Shown here: in pieces, positions 34,042-42,100 of the stretch | Position numbering within the stretch: position 1 is the first letter of the stretch | Layout: every line of letters starts with the position of its first letter | NCBI GenBank assembly: GCA_040905965.1 | Contig: JBBDQP010000058.1 | Coordinates: forward strand, 1 to 64,000 | Direction: 5' to 3' | Length of the DNA stretch: 64,000 bases | Source of the DNA: DATHWB01 sp040905965 | GTDB taxonomy: Bacteria > Actinomycetota > Acidimicrobiia > Spongiisociales > ZC4RG35 | Program-made: the position numbers and the translations under genes | The notes under the pieces: generated by a model | What the model was told of the DNA's origin: nothing | Database searches by the model: none | Seen by the model: the letters and a program-made list of their open reading frames with translations, nothing else

Positions 34042-34716
34042 TCAGATCACCTGCCGCACCCGGGCAAACACCCCGTCGAACATTTCTTCAGTCAACCGCC
34101 TTGTGAACGTGTTCTGCTGACTGGGGTGATACGAACAGATCACGAGGGGACCGTTCTCGAGTGCGACCTCGACACCGTGACCGAACTTGGGTTTCGGCAC
34201 CGGACGCTGCCACCCGAGCGGCTCGCACATCCTGAGCACCGCATCGAAGCCCAGCCCGCCCAAGGCGACGACGACCTCGAGCTTCACCAAAGCCCTCATT
34301 TCGGCGACCGTCCACTCCAGACACGCCGCCCGCTCACCGGCAGTGGGCGTGTTGTCTGGCGGAGCGCAATGGACGGCGGAGGTCACAAACACCCCGGTGA
34401 GTTCCAGCCCGTCGCCGGCGTGGCTCGACTCTGGCTGGTTGGCGAAACCCGCCCGATCCAGCGCCCGGAACAGCCAGTCACCGGACCGGTCGCCGGTGAA
34501 CATGCGCCCGGTGCGGTTGGCGCCGTGGGCGGCTGGGGCGAGACCGACAATGGCCACCCTGGCATCAGAATCACCGAACCCGGGTACCGGTCGTGCCCAG
34601 TAGTCGTCGTCACGGAACGCCGCCCGCTTCTCCCGACCGACCCTCTCCCGCCACTCCACCAGTCGCGGGCAACGGCGGCATTCGATCAGCTCGGAGTGGA
34701 CCAGGTCGAGGCTCAA
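34042..34716 (-). CDS. udgB: Uracil-DNA glycosylase family 5 (UdgB), [4Fe-4S] type
   Basis: A 224-residue DNA repair enzyme removing uracil or other deaminated bases. Motif A reads GLAPAAHGANRTGR (about 58-71), the UdgB form with Ala in place of the catalytic Asp or Asn of other families. Motif C is the YHPSQQNT region. Four cysteines for the cluster are at 13 and 16 (ECRRCPRLV), 117 (VHCAPPDN) and 132 (ACLEW). The true start is probably the TTG at 34716, which overlaps the upstream stop as TTGA. Longer frames lie inside the upstream gene and add no family residues. Confidence 0.9.
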   Translation of the reverse strand: MSLDLVHSELIECRRCPRLVEWRERVGREKRAAFRDDDYWARPVPGFGDSDARVAIVGLAPAAHGANRTGRMFTGDRSGDWLFRALDRAGFANQPESSHAGDGLELTGVFVTSAVHCAPPDNTPTAGERAACLEWTVAEMRALVKLEVVVALGGLGFDAVLRMCEPLGWQRPVPKPKFGHGVEVALENGPLVICSYHPSQQNTFTRRLTEEMFDGVFARVRQVI

Positions 34717-36176
34717 CCCGGATCGAGGGCGTCGACGCTCACATTGGAGAAGGCGTTCCACAGCATCCAGCCGAGTCCGAACGCCTCGGCCGATTCGGTC
34801 TGCGCTCTCACCTGGTCGGCCGTGTAACCGAAGTCCTGCAGCCACGGCCGGATGATTGCGCCCCGCTCCAACCGGGAGATTCCGTCTTGAAGGGCCCGGT
34901 GCACCATTTCACCCGGGTGATCGACGGGTCGGGCAAAGCCATACCAGTCCGCCGAGTAGTGGCTGGGGTAGAGCATCGGCGAAGCCACGTCGACGGTGTC
35001 GACAAGAACATCCCACTGCTGGCCGATCCCGCCGTCGTCGCGTGCCGTCGTGATGAACCCGAAGATGTCTGCCGCCACCGCGCATCCGAGCGGATGCAAG
35101 ACCTCGCGCGCTTCGAGCAGGAACGACTCGATCGTGGCGACCCTCGTCTCCGAATCCGAACCGCCGTCGAAGACGACGGTGTCGGGAAGGCCATCGGGGT
35201 AGCGGACATAGTCGAACTGGATCTCGTCGACGCCGAGTTGACATGCCTCGACCGCGAGCGAGAGGGCGTACCCGCGAGCCTTGGGATCGGTCGGATCGAG
35301 GAACCACTGCCCGTTGTTGTTGTACGGACCGTCCGTGGCGGTGTTCCACGCCGCGATATCGGGTATGCGCTGGGCAGCCTGCGGGTCCTGGAATGTCACG
35401 ATGCGGCCGATCAGGTAGAGATCCCGGGCGTCGACGTCCCTCACGATCTCGCCGAGGTCGTACAGCGGGTAGTCGGCGTTGGCTTCCTCGGCCACGCCGA
35501 CAGCGGTGTCGTAGTAGATGAGGCCGTACTCGTCTTTGAGGTCCAGCATCACCCCGTTCAACTCGGTCGCTGCCTTGAGATCGAGGATCGCCTTCCACCG
35601 GACGGGATCGCCGGCCACTTCGCCGGTGACGTGGACCGCTTTCACCACCCGTGGCTCGATCTGGATCGTGCGTTCGCCGAGACCGCCATCCCATTGGAAG
35701 TCTGCGAGGTGCCAGGCGGGACGCCAGACCCTTACCTCGCCTGGCTCGGCGAGCCGGACGGAGAACGCACCATCGGGACCAGACACGGCGCTCCCTCGAC
35801 CGGATTCGACGTACACGCCCTCGACCGGCCGCCCGTCGGGATCCTGGACGATCCCGCGCAGAGTGTGTGGCATGAGCCGCACGGTTGTCGCCGAGTCCAC
35901 GGTCGGGGATGTCACCGGCTGCGGCAGGAAGCCATCAGCCTCGACGATGAGGTGACCGTCGTCCGGCCAGTCCAGCGTCGCGACGCCGTCGGGACCGGTC
36001 GTCGCCTTTTCCGAGCCGTCGGCCACCAGCAACGCACCCGGAACCGGCTCGCCCCGCTCGTCGACCACAGCAACAGCAGCCGAAGTCTCCGGTCCGAACG
36101 CGGCGAAGCCCGCCCACCCCGCCCAGACCAGGGTGATGACGAGAAGGACCCGAAGTTGATGTGTGCGTTTCGCCAT
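34713..36176 (-). CDS. DUF4015 putative glycoside hydrolase with N-terminal Ig-like domains
   Basis: A 487-residue secreted or membrane-anchored protein. Residues about 9-30 form a signal or anchor helix. Two carboxypeptidase-regulatory-like beta domains follow (DERGEPVPGALLVADG and DPDGRPVEGVYVESG, about 35-165). The rest is the DUF4015 TIM barrel (about 180-480), with GVMLDLKDEYGLIYYDT, GVDEIQFDYVRYPDG, ADIFGF and SPMLYPSHYSADWYG. The acidic residues at barrel strand ends are presumably catalytic. The polysaccharide substrate is unknown; a cell-surface glycan is likely. It is upstream of, and coupled to, udgB. Confidence 0.85.
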   Translation of the reverse strand: MAKRTHQLRVLLVITLVWAGWAGFAAFGPETSAAVAVVDERGEPVPGALLVADGSEKATTGPDGVATLDWPDDGHLIVEADGFLPQPVTSPTVDSATTVRLMPHTLRGIVQDPDGRPVEGVYVESGRGSAVSGPDGAFSVRLAEPGEVRVWRPAWHLADFQWDGGLGERTIQIEPRVVKAVHVTGEVAGDPVRWKAILDLKAATELNGVMLDLKDEYGLIYYDTAVGVAEEANADYPLYDLGEIVRDVDARDLYLIGRIVTFQDPQAAQRIPDIAAWNTATDGPYNNNGQWFLDPTDPKARGYALSLAVEACQLGVDEIQFDYVRYPDGLPDTVVFDGGSDSETRVATIESFLLEAREVLHPLGCAVAADIFGFITTARDDGGIGQQWDVLVDTVDVASPMLYPSHYSADWYGFARPVDHPGEMVHRALQDGISRLERGAIIRPWLQDFGYTADQVRAQTESAEAFGLGWMLWNAFSNVSVDALDPG

Positions 36177-36230
36177 GGCTCGGCCAAGTGTACGAACTCC
36201 GGCAGTTAGGCGAACCTCGGCGAAACTTCA

Positions 36231-36259
36231 TTGCGGGCGTCACACCCTGGTGATACTTT
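36231..36259 (+). promoter_or_regulatory. Candidate promoter of the sigma factor gene
   Basis: TTGCGG (36231-36236), 17 bases, TACTTT (36254-36259). This would give a leader of about 60 bases to the GTG at 36327, in contrast to the leaderless genes nearby. Confidence 0.4.
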
Positions 36260-36326
36260 GGCCACCGGTGTCGGGACCATCCCGCACCGTGAGCGCAGCG
36301 TCTGCTGGGACGGAGAGGGGGTTCTC

Positions 36327-37253
36327 GTGTCCAACCGCCATTCGGCATCCGCAGCCGACACGATCGGCATGTACCTCGACGAGGTCTCCTCCCACACGCT
36401 CCTGACCGCGGATGACGAGATCCGGCTGTCGCGCACGATGGAGCACGGCCGCCGGGCAGCCATCCGACTCGAGACCGAGCCCGATTTGGACGCCGAGGAA
36501 CGCCGTCGCCTCCAACGAATCGTCGAGCAGGGCGAGGAGGCGAAAATGGCCTTCATTCGCGCCAACCTGCGTCTCGTCATCTCGATCGCGAAACGCTACG
36601 CCGGTCGCGGCCTCGACCTCCTCGATCTCATCCAGGAGGGCAACCTCGGCCTCATCCGAGCCGTCGAGAAGTACGACTGGAAGAAGGGTTTCAAGTTCTC
36701 GACCTACGCCACCTGGTGGATCCGCCAGGCCATCAGTCGAGGTCTCGGCAACGCCGCTCGCACCATCCGGCTCCCTGTCCACATGGTGGACATCGTCCGC
36801 ACCGTCCACGACACCAGACAGATCCTGTTCGAGACGCTGCGGCGACCGCCAACGCTCGACGAGATCGCCGAATACAGCGGCCTCGACATCGACAAGGTAG
36901 AAGCCGCCGTTCGAGCGCCGACGGACACCGTCTCACTGGACCGTCCGGTCGGCGAGGACGGAGACTCCGAACTGCACGAGTTCGTGGTCGACGTCGCGGC
37001 GCCCGATCCGTACCTCGAAACCGCCGAAGCGGACCGCCGATCTCACATGCTCACAGCTCTCGCACACCTCGACCCCGAGGAGCGGATCATCGTTGATCTC
37101 CGGTTCGGTCTCTCGGGCGACGACCCGTGGACGATGTCCGCCGTCGGCAAACATCTCGGACTGACTCGTGAGCGAGTGCGGAACATCGAGACCAGGGCGC
37201 TGGCCAAACTGCGCCATCCATCGTGCGGGGTGGATCTCGAAGAACTCTTGTAG
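36327..37253 (+). CDS. RNA polymerase sigma-70 factor, group 2 (primary-like)
   Basis: A 308-residue sigma factor. Region 1.2 is DTIGMYLDEVSSHTLLTADDEI. Region 2 includes FIRANLRLVISIAKRYAGRGLDLLDLIQEGNLGLIRAVEKYDWKKGFKFSTYATWWIRQAI, split over about 90-150. Region 3 is about 160-220. Region 4 ends HLGLTRERVRNIETRALAKLRHP. It lacks the long acidic N-terminus of RpoD, so it is a group 2 (alternative primary-like) factor, often linked to stress or stationary phase. The GTG at 36327 has GGAGAGGGGG about 6 bases upstream; earlier starts are unsupported. Confidence 0.92.
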   Translation: MSNRHSASAADTIGMYLDEVSSHTLLTADDEIRLSRTMEHGRRAAIRLETEPDLDAEERRRLQRIVEQGEEAKMAFIRANLRLVISIAKRYAGRGLDLLDLIQEGNLGLIRAVEKYDWKKGFKFSTYATWWIRQAISRGLGNAARTIRLPVHMVDIVRTVHDTRQILFETLRRPPTLDEIAEYSGLDIDKVEAAVRAPTDTVSLDRPVGEDGDSELHEFVVDVAAPDPYLETAEADRRSHMLTALAHLDPEERIIVDLRFGLSGDDPWTMSAVGKHLGLTRERVRNIETRALAKLRHPSCGVDLEELL

Positions 37254-37270
37254 GCAGGGTTCGTCGGGGT

Positions 37271-37276
37271 AGCTTG
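37271..37276 (+). promoter_or_regulatory. -10 element TAGCTT for a leaderless small membrane-protein gene
   Basis: TAGCTT ends exactly 7 bases before the ATG at 37284. Confidence 0.5.
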
Positions 37277-37283
37277 TCAGGGC

Positions 37284-37553
37284 ATGCCCTTCGACGACAT
37301 CACCAACCAGGCGGTGCTCCTCATTGCCCTCTCCGGAGGAATCGGCGGGCTGCTGGGCGGACTTCTCGGATCGCTCCGGGCCAATCTGATCGGTTCCATC
37401 CTGGTGGGTGCGATCGGAGGAATCTCGCTCGGTGCCATCATGCGGATCGCCAACGTCGACCCGATCGTCGACGCCGGCGGCGGCTACAGCTGGCTCTGGT
37501 CCTTCATCGGCGGCCTGGTCCTCGGCCTCGCCGTCTCCGCCTCCAACCGCTAG
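37284..37553 (+). CDS. Small glycine-rich membrane protein, GlsB/YeaQ-like in layout
   Basis: An 89-residue protein of three hydrophobic Gly/Ala/Leu-rich helices (LLIALSGGIGGLLGGLLG, LIGSILVGAIGGISLG, WLWSFIGGLVLGLAVS). This spacing resembles the YeaQ/GlsB/YmgE transglycosylase-associated family, but the family's signature residues are not clear, so the assignment is loose. It probably has its own leaderless transcript. It is convergent with sufB, 30 bases away. Confidence 0.65.
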   Translation: MPFDDITNQAVLLIALSGGIGGLLGGLLGSLRANLIGSILVGAIGGISLGAIMRIANVDPIVDAGGGYSWLWSFIGGLVLGLAVSASNR

Positions 37554-37583
37554 GCGCGAACCCCTGGGTACGCAACGATCGAT

Positions 37584-38996
37584 CTAGCCGATGGCGCCGG
37601 CTTCGGCCATGTTGAGCTCGATCAGACGGTTCATCTCGACGGCGTATTCCATCGGGAGTTCACGCACGATCGGCTCGATGAACCCGGCGACGATCATCGA
37701 CGTCGCCTGATCCTCGGTGAGTCCGCGGCTCCGGAGATAGAAGAGCTGCTCGTCTCCCACCTTCGAAACGGTCGCCTCATGTCCGATCTCGGCGTCGTTC
37801 TCCTCGATCTCCATGTACGGATAGGTATCCGAGCGTGAGTGGTCGTCGAGGATCAGCGCGTCGCAACGGACGAAGCTCTTGGAATTGACCGCTCCCTCTT
37901 CGACACGGACAAGCCCCCGGTAGCCCGCCCGTCCACCGTTCTTCGAAATGGACTTAGACACGATCGTCGACGTGGTGTTCGGTGCGACGTGGACCATCTT
38001 CGCTCCGGCGTCCTGATGCTGACCCTCACCGGCGAATGCGATCGAAAGCACCTCGCCGTGCGCGCCCGGCTCCATCAGCCAGACTGCCGGGTACTTCATC
38101 GTGAGCTTCGACCCGAGGTTGCCGTCGATCCACTCCATCGTGGCGTTCTCATAGGCGGCAGCCCGCTTGGTGACGAGGTTGTAGACGTTGTTCGACCAGT
38201 TCTGGATGGTCGTGTAGCGGCATCGGCCGCCCTTCTTGACCACGATCTCGACCACGGCCGAGTGCAACGAGTCCGACGTCCAGATGGGAGCAGAGCACCC
38301 TTCGACGTAGTGACAGAACGCGTCTTCGTCGACGATGATGAGGGTCCGCTCGAACTGACCCATGTTCTCGGAGTTGATCCGGAAGTAGGCCTGAAGCGGC
38401 TGATCGAGGTGCACGCCGGGCGGGACGTAGATGAAGGACCCGCCTGACCAGACCGCCGAATTGAGCGCGGCGAACTTGTTGTCGTTGGGCGGGATGATCG
38501 TTCCCATGTACTCCTGGACGATCTCCGGGTACTCGCGCACCGCCGTATCCATGTCACAGAAGAGCACGCCGAGTTCTTCGAGGTCCTCCCGGTTGCGGTG
38601 ATAGACGACCTCGGACTCGTACTGCGCCGTGACTCCGGCCAGGTACTTCCGTTCGGCCTCCGGAATTCCCAGCTTCTCGTAGGTCGCCTTGATCGACTCG
38701 GGCACCATGTCCCAGTCTTTGGACTGACCTTCGGTGGGCTTGACGTAGTAGTAGATGTCGTCGAAGTCGATGTCCTCGAGTGCGCCACCGCCACCCCACG
38801 TCGGAAGGGGCTTGGCGAGGAACCGCTTGTAGGACTTGAGGCGGAAGTCCAACATCCAGTCGGGCTCGTCCTTGATCTTCGACATCTGGCGGATGATCTC
38901 TTCGGACAGCCCCTTCTGGGGCTTGAACACGTACTCGTCTTCCGAGTCGTGCCAGCCGAGCTTGTATGCACCGAGGTCGATATCGACGGTTGCCAT
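37584..38996 (-). CDS. sufB: Fe-S cluster assembly scaffold protein SufB
   Basis: A 470-residue scaffold subunit of the SufBC2D complex, on which clusters are built. The family core (beta-helix) is clear: PPNDNKFAALNSAVWSGGSFIYVPPGV, EGCSAPIW, the ligand segment SFVRCDALILDD (Cys corresponding to E. coli Cys405), and DNDAEIGHEA-like ENDAEIGHEATVSKV. AGAGGTGA lies 7 bases before the ATG. Unusually, sufC, sufD, sufS and sufU are not adjacent: downstream is a convergent small gene, upstream the divergent gltBD operon. A long palindrome covers its promoter region. Confidence 0.95.
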   Translation of the reverse strand: MATVDIDLGAYKLGWHDSEDEYVFKPQKGLSEEIIRQMSKIKDEPDWMLDFRLKSYKRFLAKPLPTWGGGGALEDIDFDDIYYYVKPTEGQSKDWDMVPESIKATYEKLGIPEAERKYLAGVTAQYESEVVYHRNREDLEELGVLFCDMDTAVREYPEIVQEYMGTIIPPNDNKFAALNSAVWSGGSFIYVPPGVHLDQPLQAYFRINSENMGQFERTLIIVDEDAFCHYVEGCSAPIWTSDSLHSAVVEIVVKKGGRCRYTTIQNWSNNVYNLVTKRAAAYENATMEWIDGNLGSKLTMKYPAVWLMEPGAHGEVLSIAFAGEGQHQDAGAKMVHVAPNTTSTIVSKSISKNGGRAGYRGLVRVEEGAVNSKSFVRCDALILDDHSRSDTYPYMEIEENDAEIGHEATVSKVGDEQLFYLRSRGLTEDQATSMIVAGFIEPIVRELPMEYAVEMNRLIELNMAEAGAIG

Positions 38997-39020
38997 CAGG
39001 CGTTCACCTCTGCGATCGAA

Positions 39021-39044
39021 TTTGCACTATGCACGTAGTGTAAA
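39021..39044. promoter_or_regulatory. 24-base palindrome upstream of sufB, candidate operator
   Basis: TTTgCACTA-TGCACG-TAGTGtAAA pairs at eight of nine arm positions. It lies 25-48 bases before the sufB ATG, where it would overlap the promoter (CATAGT on the minus strand could be a -10). A SufR-type repressor is the natural candidate to bind it; the window carries one at 5264-5998. Binding is inference. Confidence 0.5.
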
Positions 39045-39122
39045 GCGCATCACGCCTGAACGGTATTCCGCACGGGCACGTTCTCGCCTCCCCTGGATTG
39101 GTTGGTGCAAGCGCTTTCGACG

Positions 39123-39149
39123 TAGAATCCTAACTTGCGCATATGCGCA
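39123..39149 (+). promoter_or_regulatory. gltBD promoter region with the palindrome TGCGCATATGCGCA
   Basis: TAGAAT (39123-39128) is a good -10 with TTGGTT or TTGGTG near 39098-39107 as a poor -35. Just downstream, 39136-39149 is a perfect 14-base palindrome, at or just after the expected transcription start. A repressor there would block initiation of the glutamate synthase operon. Confidence 0.5.
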
Positions 39150-39177
39150 TAATGCCGAACGCCGCGAGGAGGGGCAC

Positions 39178-42100
39178 ATGACGGACGCATCCCACCACAC
39201 CCGCCGTGTGGACGCACGCGCCGCCGCCCAGCGCCACGGTCTGTACCGGGAGGAGACCGAGCACGACTCCTGTGGCGTCAACTTCGTCGTCGACCTCAAG
39301 GGCCGAAGAAGCCATCAGATCGTCCAGCACGGCATCGACGCCGTCTGCAATCTCGAACACCGCGGGGCGACGGGAGCCGATCCCCTCACCGGAGACGGTG
39401 CAGGCATCCTCATCCAGGTCCCTGACCGGTTCTTCCGTGCGGTCGTCGACTTCGAACTGCCCCCGGAAGGAACGTACGCCACCGGTATCGCGTTCCTCCC
39501 CCAGGAGGGGGAGCAGGCAAGGATCGCCCGGGCGAGGATCGAGGCGCTCGTGGTGGACGAGGGCCTCGACGTGCTCGGGTGGCGCGATGTCCCCGTCGAG
39601 CCGTCGATCCTCGGCAAGGCGGCGCTCGAGACGATGCCGCGCTTCAAGCAGATCTTCATCGCCGGCAAAGGTCTGAGCGGCATGGCCTTGGAGCGCCAGT
39701 CCTATGTCTTACGCAAACGGATCGAGCACGAGATCCACCTGCAGGCTGGACCGGACGAGGTCAACGAGGCGATCGGCGGAGCCTCGACGATGCACGACGG
39801 CGTCTACTTCCCGAGTCTCTCGTGCCGCACGTTCGTGTACAAGGGAATGCTCACGGCGCGACAGGTCGCCGAATTCTTCCCCGACCTTCACGACGACCGG
39901 GTCGAGAGCGCGATGGCTCTCGTGCACTCGCGATTCTCGACCAACACGTTCCCCATGTGGCCGCTCGCCCACCCGTACCGCATGGTCGCCCACAACGGCG
40001 AGATCAACACCATCCAGGGCAATCGCAACTTCATGCGCGCCCGCGAGACGCTCCTCGACACGGACCTGATCCCCGGCGACCTGTCCCGGATCTTCCCTGT
40101 GTGCTCCCCTGGTGCCTCGGACACCGCCGGTTTCGACGAGGCGCTCGAGTTGCTGTACATGGGCGGCTATCCGATCACCGAGGCGGTGCTGATGATGATT
40201 CCCGAGCCGTGGGAGCGGCATCAGCACATGGACCCGGATGTGCGAGCGTTCTACCAATACCACGCCTCACTGATGGAGCCGTGGGATGGGCCGGCCTCGA
40301 TCGCCTTCACCGACGGTCGGGTCATCGGCGCCGTCCTCGACCGCAACGGCCTCCGCCCCAGCCGGTACTGGGTCACCGATGACGACCTCGTGATCATGGC
40401 TTCGGAGGTCGGTGTCATCGACATCCCGCCACACAAGGTCATCGAAAAAGGCCGGCTGCAGCCCGGAAAGATGTTCCTGGTCGACACGACGAAGGGCCGC
40501 ATCGTCCGCGACGAGGAGATCAAAGCCGAACTGGCTTCCGCCCGCCCCTATCGGGAGTGGCTCGACCGACAACTTCTGCACCTCGACGACGTCGAACGGC
40601 GCGAGTCGCACCGAAGCGAAGCCTCCTCCCTCCTTTCGCGCCAACAGACGTTCGGCTACACCCATGAGGAGCTCAAACTGCTGTTGGCGCCGATGGCCCG
40701 GGACGGCAAGGAGGCGCTCGGATCGATGGGCACGGACACGCCGGTGGCGGTGCTGTCCGCCCGACCGCGCCTGATGTACGACTATTTCAAGCAGCTCTTC
40801 GCACAGGTGACCAACCCCCCGCTCGACGCCATCCGCGAAGAACTGGTCACCGCACTCCGCACGATGATCGGACCCGAGGGGAACCTCTTGGCGCCGCGAG
40901 AGCGCTCAGCGAACATGATCGAGCTGGACAGCCCGATCATCGACAACGACCAGCTCGAACAGCTCTTGCATCTCGACGAGGCCCCAACCGTCGAAGGATT
41001 CACCGCGGTCATTCCCTGCCTGTTCGAAGTCGACGCCGGCGAAGCGGGCTTGCGGTCCGCCATCCAATCGGTCTTCGACCAGGTGGATGCCCTCATCGAA
41101 CAGGGCGTCTCGGGGATCGTGCTCTCCGATCGAGGAGTCGACGCCGCTCACGCCCCGATACCCTCCCTGCTCATCACGGCAGGTGTCCACCACCACCTCA
41201 TCCGCACGAAAAACCGCACCCGTATCACGTTGATCGTCGAAACCGGAGAAGCGCGCGAGGTGCACCATCTGTGCCTCCTCCTCGGATACGGTGCGGCTGC
41301 CATCAACCCGTACCTGGCGTTCGAGACGATCGACTCGATGATCGACCAGCGGCTGTACGAGGTCGACTCGATCGACCGGGAGACCGCCCACGCCAACTAC
41401 ATCGACGCGGCCGGCAACGGGATCCTCAAGGTCATGTCCAAGATGGGCATCTCCACGGTCGCCTCCTATATCGGGTCACAGATCTTCGAAGCCGTCGGTA
41501 TCGGCAGTGAACTGGTCGACCGCTTCTTCACGGGAACACCGAGTCGCCTCGGGGGCATCGGTCTCGACACCGTCGCCGAAGAGGTGGCACTCCGCCATCG
41601 TGTGGCATTCGCCCCGAACCCGGCGGAACGAGCCCACCGGGATCTCGACCTCGGCGGCGAGTACCAATGGCGTCGGGAAGGCGAAATCCACCTCTTCGCG
41701 CCGGAGACGGTGTTCAAGCTCCAGCATTCGACCCGCGAGGGGCGCTACGACATCTTCAAGGAGTACAGCAAGCTCGTCGACGACCAGACCGAGCGACTGG
41801 CCACGCTTCGAGGGCTGTTCCGCTTCAAGACGGGCGTGCGACCACCGGTTCCAATCGAGGAGGTCGAACCGGTCTCGGCAATCGTCAAGCGGTTCTCGAC
41901 CGGTGCGATGTCGTATGGGTCGATCTCCCGCGAGGCCCATGAGACGCTCGCCATCGCCATGAACCGGATCGGCGGCAAGTCGAATACGGGTGAGGGCGGT
42001 GAGGACGCTGACCGCTACACGCCGGACGCCAACGGCGATTTGCGCCGTTCGGCGATCAAGCAGGTCGCTTCGGGCCGTTTCGGGGTCACGTCCGAGTACC

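Noticed and set aside
34593..36209. Open frame of over 500 codons on the plus strand
   Set aside because: Antisense shadow of the DUF4015 glycosidase gene.
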